Assembly (NCBI GenBank): GCA_030737835.1 | Contig: CM060854.1 | Coordinates: 16,768,002-16,832,001, forward strand | Reading direction: 5' to 3' | Length of the DNA stretch: 64,000 bases | Source: Acorus gramineus | Lineage: Eukaryota; Streptophyta; Magnoliopsida; Acorales; Acoraceae | Shown here: positions 1 to 9,777 of the stretch, one piece after another | How positions within the stretch are numbered: position 1 is the stretch's first letter | Layout: each line of letters starts with the position of its first letter | Translations under genes and position numbers: made by a program | The notes under the pieces: model-generated | What the model saw: the letters and a program-made list of their open reading frames with translations, nothing else | Told to the model about the DNA's origin: nothing | Database searches by the model: none

Positions 1-381
1 AATCGTTTGCAAAAATTTCCCAGTTCCGGGGCGTATCCGGGTTTTTAAGTCGCGCTCTACTTAAAGGAATCAAAAATATCTCGTCACTATTCATCATCTT
101 CCCGACTAGCTCTCTCTCTCTCCTCTCCTCCGATTTTCTTCCGTTCGAGCCCCCTACACCCCTCAAAATCAAAAACCTAAAGCACGGGAAGTGTAGATCG
201 GGTCCCGATCTACGCTCCGGTGTCTTCAAATCCAAATTCCGACGATCCTAGCCTCCCCGACCTCCCCTCTCTCTCCTCTGTTTCGAGCCAAATCGAGGGC
301 CGTGATAGATCGGGGCGTGAGAAGGCTTGTGGGAAGGGTTTCGGCGCGTGGAGATCCACCGGACACCTCCTCCTCCCCTCG

Positions 382-1308
382 GTAAGCCTCTTTTCCCTCT
401 CATTTCTTGTCTAGATGATTGCTAGGGGAGGGTTTTGTGGTTGGGAGGTGGTTGGTGGCGGTGGGGGTCGTCGGAGGGTGGTCGGAGGTGGTTGGAAGTG
501 GTCGGGGCAGTGGGAGGGGTGGTTGGAGGCGCTCGGCAGGCTGGGGACTGTCCCGGGCAGCAGGGAGCAGCGGCAGCGGCCAGGCAGCGCGCAGGCCGGG
601 CGCGCGCGGGCATGCGCGCGTGCGTGCGCGGGTGTGCGTGCGCGCGGCGTGTGCGCGGAGTGTGCGCGGGTCTGGTGCGTGGGGCTGGTCGTGCTGGGCG
701 CGCTGGATGGGCTGGGGGCCTCAGGCTGCACAGGCAACGAGCAGGAGCCGGCTGGGCGTGCGTACGCGCGAGCGTGCGCGCGGGCGTGCGCTCGGGGGAG
801 CTGGTCGCGGCGGTGCGAGGCGTGCGAGCTGCTCGGGTGGTGCTGTGCGCGAGGGGCTGATGGCGAGCTGGTCTGGCCGAGGTGCTGGGCGCGCGAGGTA
901 CGCGCGGAGGTGCTGGCCGAGGTGCTGGACGCGCGAGGTGCGCGCGGAGGTGCTGGCGGAGGGCTGGGCGGAGCGCTTGGGTGCTGGGGCGCGCGCGGAG
1001 GAGGCGCGGGGCATGGAGCGTGCACATGGCGTGCGGGGCGCGTGCGGGCTGCCGCGGCTGGGCTCGGTGGACGCGCGGGGCCCCGGGCGGTGCGCGGAGT
1101 GCGCGGGCTGAGGCGCGGCGGCGCGTCCGGGCGGTCGGGTGGCCGTGCGGGTGGTGGCCGGCCGTGCGGGGGGTTGTCGGAGTGCTCGGGCTAGCGTGCG
1201 TGCGGGTCGTATGCACGTTTGCCCGAGTGTTGGGAGTTTAATTGTGGGTTTATGTATTTTGTAGTATTTATGGATTTTAACTCACCATATTGATTGTCTG
1301 TCTTGCAG
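382..1308 (+). other. GC-rich intron-like block 1 of LTR A
   Basis: The block begins with GTAAGC after CCCCTCG and ends with TGTCTTGCAG, a good plant 5' and 3' splice site pair. The interior (about 415-1215) is extremely GC-rich with many alternating GCGCGC and GTGCGC runs. The last 90 bases before the acceptor are AT-rich, as plant introns usually are near their 3' end. The same pair of borders is found at the same place in all five copies of this LTR family. Long open frames across the block exist on both strands only because GC-rich DNA has few stops; they are not genes. Splicing is inferred, not shown. Confidence 0.5.
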
Positions 1309-1344
1309 ATCTAGACGGAAGGTCGCGCGACGACCCCGATTCTA
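1309..1344 (+). other. Conserved 36-bp micro-exon-like block of LTR A
   Basis: This short block lies between a TTGCAG acceptor and a GTGAGT donor. It is exactly 36 bp in this LTR and in the four other copies (20095-20130, 51549-51584, 57994-58029, 61039-61074). Read in the frame that stays open, it encodes DLDGRSRDDP followed by two variable residues; the minus-strand copies have DLDGRSRVDP or VNP. An older LTR-like segment has a 35-bp counterpart at 17228-17262. Confidence 0.5.
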
Positions 1345-1656
1345 GTGAGTGGGACAATCCAACCCAGTAGAGAGGTGTTATACGCACTTGGGCGTATACC
1401 GACCTCTCCTGGGGCGACATGGATAAATATTACCTGCAAATAATATGTAATCCATGCTTGTGTGAATGATGTGTAGAATGCATGCTACCCTAGTCCTTGC
1501 ATGTTAGGGACTTGCACCCTTAGGATATGCGTATGAGCCATGCAGCATGTCCCCTGGTTTTCATGCTAGGAAACCCCGGCCTATGCATGCGTCCTACTAG
1601 TTTAATTATTAAATTAAATGCTGGTATCTGTTAGATCGCATGCCTTAGGATAATAT

Positions 1657-1960
1657 TATAGGGAGGAGCCTTGCGAGGTCAACGCTGAGACCCGTGTTAG
1701 GGTACTCCGTGTTCCTTGTTTGGTTGTCGGGATGTCCTGTATCGGGACCTCGGGCTGCCCTCCCAAGGTTCTAGTCCCAATAATATTATATGTAATGATT
1801 GTATGATTGGTATAATTATTAGTATAGTTGGTAGATATTATAGGGGAGGGGCCTTGCAAGGACAGCGGTGAGACCCGGGTTAGGGTACTCCGTGTTCCTT
1901 GTTTGGTTGTCGGGGTATCCTATAACGGGAACTCACGCCGCCCTTCCGAGTTTCTTTCCC
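1657..1960 (+). repeat. Tandemly duplicated LTR block (two units)
   Basis: A segment of about 110 bp containing GTTAGGGTACTCCGTGTTCC and TTGTTTGGTTGTCGGG occurs twice, at about 1657-1770 and 1840-1960, separated by an AT-rich spacer. Subfamily A copies (here and at 58340-58650) have two units, while subfamilies B and C have one. A diverged copy of the same segment lies inside the internal region of the minus-strand gypsy element at about 53890-54030. Confidence 0.8.
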
Positions 1961-2297
1961 CCAATGATATTCCAGCCTTACTGATTTTTGTACATGTTCC
2001 CGCATCTTGATGATGCACCTGGTTGAATTCAGAGGAATTCATGACATTTGAGTTGTGATGATATGTAGTTGGCGGATCCGAGTGGATCATATGCGTATGG
2101 ATAGGCTGTTCTGTTCCCTGCGTTGGATTCGGTAGAGGCTACCCCCAGCGTTAGACAGGGCCTTCCTGACAGAGGGCTCCCATTAGTAGGCACCTCCTGA
2201 TTTGGTTTCGGACTGTGCTGAATGTGGGAGTAGACCAGGCGGCCTACGGAGTGGAGGGAGAGACTATCGGTGGACCAAGGGTGACCAACAGCCTAGT

Positions 2298-2465
2298 CAG
2301 TCCCAAAATCCTATGTCACCCATTGATGGGTGAGGGTGAGGGTGTAGTGGGTTGGCGATGAGCGACCTACTGGATTTGTGAATAGATGATTATCAGTCCC
2401 AAAATCCTATGTCACCCATGGATGGGTGAGGGTGAGGGTGTGGTGGTTCGGCGAAGTACGAACCA
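2298..2465 (+). repeat. 96-bp tandem repeat with palindrome and GGGTGA runs
   Basis: Two units start at 2298 and 2394 with CAGTCCCAAAATCCTATGTC. Each contains the near-perfect palindrome TCACCCATTGATGGGTGA followed by GGGTGAGGGTG. Subfamily B has two units (about 20877-21010) and the minus-strand subfamily C LTRs have three (about 50560-50790 and 60055-60265). Confidence 0.8.
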
Positions 2466-2592
2466 CTGGTTTATGTTGTTATGTATTGATGGCTGAATAA
2501 AATAATGGAATATTGGTAAATATTGTCTGTGTTGCGTGGGTTGTGCTGTTCACTGAGCGTGCGGCTCACCCCTCGCATATGTTTTTCCCCAG

Positions 2593-2657
2593 TTGCCACT
2601 GAGCCTGAGCTGGAGCCGGAGCAGCAGTTGGAGCTTTCCGAGGGATTTCTTCAGTAG
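2593..2657 (+). other. Acidic reading-frame tail in third exon-like part of LTR A
   Basis: After the TTTTTCCCCAG acceptor, the frame carried through the 36-bp block continues for 20 Glu-rich codons (ATEPELEPEQ and onward) to a TAG at 2655-2657. Subfamilies B and C have 16 codons in the same frame, ending at a TAG in the same context (TAGCGGAG), so the length difference is 12 nt and preserves the frame. No in-frame ATG is visible upstream in the first exon-like part: a stop occurs there in each subfamily. It may be a remnant of a captured coding sequence, may use a non-AUG start, or may not be translated. Confidence 0.35.
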
Positions 2658-2996
2658 CGGAGCAGCGCCACGTTCCGCGAGTGCCAGAGGTTATCAGCAT
2701 CCCTTCTTGACAGTATGTATTGTATTTCCGTGCTGAGCACGTGTTGTATATATTCAGTTGTATTTGTGTATATTGGCTCTCACAGGACAGATGATTGAGT
2801 ATCGAGTCTGTAGAATGTTTATTCACAGATTCAGTCTTTTGCTTCCGCATTTGGTGTATATATCATGTCAGTCCCTTTTGTTGCATGTGTGTCATTCTAG
2901 TTGTCTGTGTATGATATATATTATTGACCTATGTAGGCTTCTGATTTGATATATACATTTGCCGCGTCCCTGGGTTGGCCGCCTTGGGGCGAGACA

Positions 2997-4232
2997 AATA
3001 TAATTAGAATAAAATGTGTATCATATTACATGCGTACAAATAATCTAGGACCCCCTAATCATTCACAAATTTGAATATTTTTTTGTGTTAAATTGTCATA
3101 TTAAGATATTTCATTATTTAGTTATTCATTTGTTATTTATTTATTTTTATACACATATTAAAAATATCTTAAATATTTTTAATCTTTTGAATGCAAATAT
3201 CACTTAAAGAAATATCATATTTGAATTTTCAATCCCTTATTTTTGAAGAGACAAAATACATAGAGACATGAAAGGTATGTATATAAATTTTTGTTTGTTT
3301 GTTTATTTATTTTTTTTTGCTAAAATTCATATATGTTAATGATTTCTGATATCCTCTTAGCATAAATTAATATTGATTTTTTTTCTTTCAAATTTTGATC
3401 AAATATGTTTTTTAGAATTGTTTTTTGAATTTTGATAAAAAAATACATAGAGAAAAAAAAATGTAAGGATATTAAATTATATTTTTTGTTTATTTATTTA
3501 TTTTATTGTATGCTTAATTTTTTGTACCTTAATGATTTATAATAACATCTTAGTTTAATTAATGTTGAATTTTTTTATAGAATTTTGATCAAATATTATA
3601 TTTTTTATAAAACAATTCTGACTTTTGATTGAAAAAAATAGAGATAGAAAAAGTGTGGATAGTAAATTCTGTTTTTTGTGATTTATTTATCTGTTTGTTT
3701 GCTCAACTTCCTATATGTTAATGTTTTTTTAATATCATCTTAGCTTAACTTAAATTTTTTGGGAATGTTATATATTTGTTTATAAAAAAAGCTTCTCATA
3801 AAGTGTTTAAATAAGTTTAACATATTTTTTTGTTTTAAATTTTGATGGATTTTTTTAACCAAAAAAATTTATGATATGGATTAAAAAAATTATTATTTTG
3901 TAAAAATGATAAGTACGGGTTAATAAGATGTAAAAAATAATTTTAAATACAATTAATTTAAAGATTAATACGAAAATTATTTAAAATTTATTTTAAACAA
4001 TAACTCAAATGTGATATGACACGGATTTAAAATTTGATATAAAAACTGATAAGTTACGAATAAATAAGATATTAGCATATAGTTAATTTGAAATTTAAAA
4101 ATTAATTTAAAATTTTAATTAACTCTAAATGGTATTTTAATAGTTACATAACTTAGAATTGGTTAGCTATAATTTTAAATTGATAAGTTATGGATGTATT
4201 GGATATTACAGGCTTAATTTAAAATAAAAATT
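2997..4232. other. AT-rich intergenic DNA
   Basis: No gene is visible. The only structure seen is the tandem repeat at 3240-3785; the rest is low-complexity A/T sequence with many short stop-filled frames. Confidence 0.6.
3240..3785. repeat. Degenerate tandem repeat, about 185-bp period, three units
   Basis: Three successive units, at about 3240, 3421 and 3614, share the order: a TTTTGAT-type start, an ACATAGAGA-like segment, a TTTGTTTATTTATTTAT-like run, and a late ATATCATCTTAG-like segment. The units are diverged, so the array is old. Confidence 0.5.
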
Positions 4233-4235
4233 TAA

Positions 4236-4454
4236 GGCTCCCTTTGGGACCACGTCGAAGGATACCACAGTAGGACAAGTCGTGTCGTGGTAGAGAAGCA
4301 ATATTTTGAGGCGTTGGAAACTCAAGAAAAAAATACCCTTTGAACACTACCATTCAATCGGAAACGCAAATGCCTCTTTTCCGTTTGGATTGGATGTTGA
4401 GTTCCACCGCATCCATCAACGCAAATACAACCACGAAGCACACATAAACGGGCC
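4236..4454. mobile_element. Tourist-like (PIF/Harbinger-type) MITE
   Basis: A 219-bp segment starts with GGCTCCCTTTGGGACCACG and ends with AAACGGGCC, whose complement begins GGCCCGTTT. It is flanked by TAA on both sides (4233-4235 and 4455-4457), the classic Tourist/PIF target duplication. The inverted ends are short and imperfect, so the call is moderate. The small open frame inside has no coding character. Confidence 0.5.
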
Positions 4455-5146
4455 TAAGATGTGTATTATTAATAAATTATTCATTTAAAAATTTAAATTT
4501 TAATATATGATTAATAATATTTAAATAAATAAAAATATAAATATTCAAGACCTTCTTCAACCCTAGGATGTGATGAGTCGACATCGAGGTGCCATAAGGA
4601 TAACATAATGATTAATAAGATATGACTTGATAAAAAATAAAATTAATTTAAAACTGATAACTCATGGATAAATTATATATTATAAGAATATCCATATATT
4701 AAGTTAAAGTTGATAATATTTTCTTATTCAAATAGATATGTTGATTTAGATATATTTTTTTTATATTATTGATATTATATAGATGTAAATTTAAAGGGTT
4801 ATTTAGTTTCCACCCCTCTTAAAACAAGCAAATTATTTTAAAAAAAATCCCCTCCAAAACACAATATTATTATAAGCCCCCTTAAAATATTACTTGGATT
4901 TGTAAAAAGCCTAAATGAGTTTTCAGTTTCAATAGTATTGCAACTACCGAATGAGGGAAATTCAGCATTACACCCCAAAAAGAAACCACCAAAATGGCTA
5001 TGTAAAAAACCCAATGAATATCCATAAGGGCACATCTATCCCTACCAAAGCATTTCCTTAGCCCACCACTGACAAAAAAAGAAGAATTACAGCCAAAACT
5101 CATATTTGTTTTTTGAGTGGATAATCCCACCAATGCATCTCTCCCC

Positions 5147-5590
5147 GTTCGACTGGAAAAATGACCTTTAGAACTCTTCGCTCGACCAGAAATAGTCATC
5201 GTAGTAAGTTATGCTCAACCAATACTGGTCAAACAGGGTCCAGAACCCTCTACCCATTCTTGACCCTCGTTCGACCGGAACAATGACCTTTAGAACTCCC
5301 TACTCGACCAGAACGAGTCGCCGTAGTAAGTTAAGCTCGACCAATACTAGTCGAGCAAAGTTCAAAACCCTCAGCCCAATCCCGACCCTTGTTCGACCGA
5401 AAAAATGATCTTTAGAACTCCTTGCTCGACCATAAAGAGCTGTCATAGTAAATTCGGCTCAACCAATACCGGTCGAACAGGGTCTAGAACCCTCTGCCCC
5501 TTCCTGACTCCCGTTTGACTAGAGAAAAGAAAATGATATTTAGAACTCCCATCTTGACTAGAAAGAGTCGCTGTTGTAACTTGTTTAATC
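5147..5590. repeat. 122-bp tandem repeat inside the Pack-MULE
   Basis: Units begin at 5147, 5269, 5391 and 5513, each with GTTCGAC or GTTTGAC, giving an exact 122-bp spacing for three steps. Units share an ATGACCTTTAGAACTC-like segment and a CTCGACC segment. The fourth unit is partial. Confidence 0.85.
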
Positions 5591-5676
5591 AATTTTCAGT
5601 CCCCAATTACTTGTTCAATCAATTTTCCAGTGTTGATAGGTGCCCAAACCATTACGTGCTAAACTAACAAAAATCA

Positions 5677-5900
5677 ATGGTATCTAACAATGACATATCC
5701 ATGGAAATATGGACACACGTAGCACTCATGGATATTAGGGTTTGGGCACTCGCAGAGGCCTTCCTTGTGACCCCCATCCATGTTGTCCTCTATCTACCCG
5801 GTGGCTCCTGCCAGGCCCTCGGATGGATGCTCTCCGTTCCAAGTGCCTCAAACACCATTCTCGAAAACCTCATCTCCTACTCTCACGCGCGATGGCGAGC
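5677..5900 (+). pseudogene. Captured CinA-like domain fragment in a Pack-MULE
   Basis: An 89-codon open frame contains HVVLYLPGGSCQALGWMLSV followed by PSASNTILENLISYS. This resembles the N-terminal CinA-like domain of plant nucleotidylyltransferase-type proteins, which have a YLxGGxxQALGWL motif and a VPGASNTxLE motif. The likeness is from memory of the family and was not searched. Only about 45 codons show the likeness; the sequence before and after is unrelated, and the core of the domain and any catalytic part are missing. It lies between the tandem array and the right inverted repeat, the usual place for a fragment carried by a Pack-MULE. It is probably not a functional protein. Confidence 0.55.
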
Positions 5901-6307
5901 AACACCCGATCGATGGGAGTTAAGGAGGGAAGAGAGAAACATGTGAGGACGGTGGCACGTTGATGGCGGCGTGCAACGGTGAGCAACACTTCGACGATGG
6001 GAGTGAAGGAGGGAAGATAGAGTTTATTGTAAAAGATGTGATTGAGGTGGGTTTGGTGATTCAATAGAGATGCATTCATATGGTAGTGGTATTGGCAAAA
6101 TGTTAAAAGGCATGTGGTGGCTAAAGAATGATGGTGAATTAAGCAAAGGGATGGGTGGGGATAGAAGTGTCCTATCCATAACTGTTGTGTTTTTTACAAA
6201 ATCAGATAACATTTTAAAGGGGCTTACAATAATATTATTTTTTGGAGGGGTTTTGTAAAAATTTGCCTGTTTTAGGAGGGGTGAAATCTAAATAAACCAA
6301 ATTTAAA

Positions 6308-7490
6308 TCGACGAGGAAATTAAGAATAAATTTTTTTTTTTGTTCGAACTAATTAAATTAACTGTGATGATATTAATTGAATTTAGTTTTATTTAGATCT
6401 TTCAAAATATATATCCATACATTAAAATTGATTTAAATAATTGTTTAAAAAAATATCTATATCTTAAAATATTTCATCTAAGTTCCAAATTTAAAATAAT
6501 TTTTGTTGAAATTATATCATTCATTTTATTTTAAATTATATTTTAAAAAATTTAATACTATATGGGAAATTTTGCACTCTAAAATTAGCCATATAAAATT
6601 AATTTTAACAATTTTATTAAATTATTATGATATAATACAAAGTAAAATTTTAAATATATTCTATGGATATTATAATATTAAGTTTATATTTATATTTAGA
6701 ATATGATTTTAAAACTTAATTTAATAAAAAAACAAATTAACAAGTTAACTACTCTTAATAATCCAATATATTCTTGATAATCTAAGTACTTTTCATAATC
6801 TAATCCTATCAAAATTCGTGTTTCACAACAGAGGACAAGTTTACATCCACCGAGAAAGGAGGTTTATAGACAGAGTGCCTGAGAATTACTTCAGATCTTG
6901 TACCTTGTAATAACACAATTTGTTACGAAGTCATTCATTCAACTGGAAAAACTTGGCAGTCTCACACTAATAAATTAATAAAATAAAAATATTTTATAAG
7001 ACAGAATTACTCTACCCAAGGGCCAAGGAATGTATTACAAATAACTCACCAATACATCCCATGTAAAACAAGACACAAGCACACTTACACTTATAGAAGA
7101 AGAGAGTGACCTTTAACAAGGACATTCAATGATGAAGTCTATGTAATGTAGAGCATAAACTTGCAAAAATAAATAAAAATCTATGAGACTTTGCTAAGAC
7201 AAGTGTGAAATATTTTGAAAGAGTTGTGGTTGGAACTGTCAACAAAATATGGACTGCAACGGGCAATTGTATCATTCTTATAAATTAATAATATCCACCT
7301 GTGTTCTTATATTAAGGAGAAAAAAATCATGCAAGAGATGAGAATAAGACGTGAATGTAATGAGCGGCTCTGATTTTTTGAGAAGAATAAAGAGTGGATG
7401 GCTTTGATTTCTTGGAGAGAATAAGAAGTGGGAGGTTTACTGATTTTTTGAATTCAGGGGTCTACCAGATCATTAAAACAAAAAATAGGT
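6308..7490. other. AT-rich intergenic DNA without recognised features
   Basis: No gene or clear repeat boundary was recognised. Near 7360-7450 the phrase GGCTCTGATTTTTTGAG recurs in diverged form two or three times. Confidence 0.5.
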
Positions 7491-7499
7491 ACTTGTGAT

Positions 7500-7690
7500 G
7501 CCTATAATACCTGCCGCAAAAAATTCATTATTTGTGACATACAAATACGAAACCGTCGTAAATAAAAAAAAAATTTGCAAAAGTTATCAACTATTTGCGA
7601 CAACATGATATTGCTGACGCAAATAAAATTATTTGCGTTGGTATTAGCTAATGTTGCAAATAAATTGGTTGCGAATGACACTTGAATCGG
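7500..7690. repeat. Cluster of TTTGCG-type short palindromes
   Basis: The cluster holds repeated TTTGCG/CGCAAA motifs, including a perfect hairpin at about 7617-7638 (ACGCAAATAA, two bases, TTATTTGCGT). Such clusters are typical of subterminal regions of CACTA-like DNA transposons, and this one lies directly before the plant mobile domain pseudogene. No terminal CACTA sequence was found here, so the element type is uncertain. Confidence 0.4.
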
Positions 7691-9777
7691 ATCCCACTTG
7701 GCCAACTGTCGAGGCAATATGGCTAGGTTCCTTCAAGTGGCATCAGAAGGGTGAGGCCGCGGCCGCGGCCAGTTACGAGTGGAGACTGGAGATGATCGAG
7801 GCGAGGGAGGCAGCTGCGTGCTCACAAAGGGCACGAAGGGAGTTGAGGCTGTTCTTGCTCTACTTCTTTGGGCGTGTGCTTTTCTCGACCGCCTCGGACA
7901 AGATCTCCTCCCACTTCCTCCTGCTGATGAGGGACCTGAGGGCCATGGGCCATTTTGCTTGGGGTGCGGCCATGCTCGCCCATCTTTTTGTGGAGCTTTA
8001 GAAGAAGGTCTAGAGAATTGGGGGAAAGAACCTTGGTGGTTTCGCAGCTTTTCTGCAGGTATGAGTTTAGTGAAAATAAAAAATAATTTCTTTTCTGTTC
8101 ATTTACTTCACTTGACTTTGATTGGTTTTCTTTCTGCAGATCTTCGGATATGAGCATTTTACTATCACTCACCCGACTCAACTGGTCTTTGACCGTGCTC
8201 TCCCTTGGGCCATGAGATGGGCACCCCTAGGGACTTCTCATTTGCGCCATCTCGCACAGTTCCATGAGGCTTTCCACGTCTTAAAGGAAGAAGAGGTATA
8301 TTTTCTAGACTTTCATCTTATCAAAATTTTCTTTAGATAAATCTATGTCATCATTTTCTTTGGCATCTTGATTGTAGATGATGTGGAGACCCTATACAGA
8401 GGAGGAGGTCCCCAAAGAGCTCTCGAGGGACATCTGGCTGATATTCTTCAACGAGATCGTCTTCCATGTGGTCAGCTGGGTGGTCCGCTAGCTAGGGTAC
8501 CATCCGTGGGTGCTTGCTCCTTTGCCCAAGCGTCCTCCGATTCCTCTGAAGGGCATTCCTCGAGATACCAATCTCCCGAGGAACTATGCGGTGTACTTGA
8601 GAGGATGGAACGAGGGAGGCGTCCCGGTCGAGCGCCGTGCCGCGGTGATGAGTAGCAAGGAGTACTTGGCCTGGTATCGTCAGGAGCACTCTAGCATCCT
8701 CAGGACTATGGAGGAGGACATCCCGGACCCTTACGTAAGAAAGTTCTTCTTTCCTTTTCTTTCTCTTTCCTCTTCTCTTGTGTGTTCTGATGAAGAAATT
8801 TTCTTTGTGTAGGCTGAGATGAATGAGCTTGAGAAGAAGCTAGAGGCCACAAACCAACACCTCCAAGCAAGGACCGAGCAGGTGGAGTGCTTGAGGTCCC
8901 AGAGGTACCGTTTGCAAGACCAAGTGTGGGTCTGGGAAGCTCAAGTGAAGGCGTTGGCGAGAGCGAAAGCTAATGGTGCCTCTTCTTCCTCCGCTCCTCC
9001 TCGTCCATGGTTTCTGGGCGAGATCTCTAGTTGACGAGGGAGTTGGACATGGCACGGAGCGAGTTAGTGGCCACGCGGATGGAGCTCTGTCAGGCAAGGG
9101 AGATGGTCACCAGGGTTGAAGAGGAGACGAGCCGGCTGAGGTCTGAGGTGGTGTTGAGGGAGGAGGAGTGCGCCACTCTGCACCGTGAGCGAGATACTCT
9201 CCAGGTGAGAGTATTGGAGTTGGAGGCCTTGGTCGGCGCTCCTAGTGGTTGGTGGGAGACCTGGTCCTCTTAGGCGACTGAGGATAGGGACCGGGAAGCG
9301 CTTTGAGTGGGCGAGGAGAGGCTCCGAGCTGAAGAGGCGAGATCACGGGAGCTCGAGGAGAGGCTGAGGGTGGTCGATGACCGGTCTAGAGGGGTAGAGG
9401 TGCGCCTTCGCCAAAGGTTGGAGAGGAGGGACAAGGACATTCAGCAAGTCAATCTCTGGGAGCCTAGTATGAGAGGGAAGTTGGCCGGTGGAGGGTCCAT
9501 GATTGAGGCAGACCTTGATCTCCTCCCACTTGAGTACGAGCACTCTATCTCGACCTCCTTTGCTTCGGGGGCCACCTTCAATAGAGCCTCTTGTCCTTCA
9601 GCGACTTAGAGTCGGGGGAGATATGCGAGGGCGGCCTCTTCAGTGCGAGAGACTCCCGTGGTTCAATACGCTCAAGAGATCTAGTCTCCTCACCAACCAC
9701 CACCACCTTCTCAGCCAAGCCAGGATGCTCCACCCTCGACCCAGCCTCCCACGGATGATTATAATACCCCAAGGTGA
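7651..9777 (+). pseudogene. Plant mobile domain (PMD/MAIN-like) gene with coiled-coil tail, broken
   Basis: Four exon-like pieces can be read. Exon 1 (to about 8056) encodes RRELRLFLLYFFGRVLFS, DLRAMGHFAWGAAMLAHLF and, after a frame change, LGGFAAFLQ. Exon 2 (about 8140-8295) begins IFGYEHFTITHPT, exon 3 (about 8379-8737) begins MMWRPYTEEEVPKEL, and exon 4 (about 8813-9777) encodes a long Glu/Arg-rich coiled coil and a Pro-rich tail ending at TGA 9775. The introns between them have GT and AG borders. The GGFxxxLQxxxYEH and WRPY motifs are those of the aminotransferase-like plant mobile domain shared with MAIN/MAIL proteins and found in transposons. Breaks: a frameshift in exon 1, a TAG in exon 3 after WVVR, a frameshift near 9030, and in-frame stops near 9271 and 9304. 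It is a relic, possibly transposon-borne. Confidence 0.75.

Larger units (their letters stand above)
1..2996 (+). mobile_element. Giant Ty3/gypsy chromovirus-type LTR, subfamily A, left end outside window
   Basis: This is the right-hand 3 kb of a long terminal repeat nearly identical to the complete copy at 56367-59689; base 1 corresponds to about base 56577 there. It ends at a GAGACA terminus, where family members end in GTGACA. No tRNA primer site follows at 2997, so it is a 3' LTR or a solo LTR, not a 5' LTR. In order it holds a pyrimidine-rich leader (about 105-130), a GT/AG-flanked GC-rich block (382-1308), a 36-bp block (1309-1344), a second GT/AG-flanked block (1345-2592) and a terminal exon-like part. 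Assignment to the Tekay/Del chromovirus group is by relation to the minus-strand element at 49997-62874, which keeps a gag gene and an integrase tail. Confidence 0.85.
4796..6298. mobile_element. Non-autonomous Mutator-like element carrying a host-gene fragment (Pack-MULE)
   Basis: The 1503-bp element is bounded by a perfect 9-bp target duplication AAATTTAAA (4787-4795 and 6299-6307). The ends are long inverted repeats of at least 150 bp: the left starts GGGTTATTTAGTTTCCACCC and the complement of the right starts GGTTTATTTAGATTTCACCC. Long inverted repeats plus a 9-bp duplication are diagnostic of Mutator-like elements. No transposase is present. Inside are a 122-bp tandem array (5147-5590), a captured coding fragment (5677-5900), and a short direct duplication (about 5888-5938 and 5971-6022). 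Confidence 0.85.

Noticed and set aside
411..1241. Several overlapping long open frames on both strands (up to 264 codons)
   Set aside because: They lie in a GC-rich, CGCG-filled block with few stops in any frame, translate to Arg/Ala/Gly/Pro low-complexity sequence, and differ in length between LTR copies. The same holds at 19436-20206, 51523-52615, 56991-57926 and 61121-62207.
1840..1960. TTAGGG words suggesting telomere-like repeats
   Set aside because: Single GTTAGGGT words within a conserved LTR block, not tandem arrays.
8840..9097. Minus-strand frame opposite the coiled-coil exon
   Set aside because: Antisense shadow of the Glu/Arg-rich coiled-coil exon of the mobile domain pseudogene.
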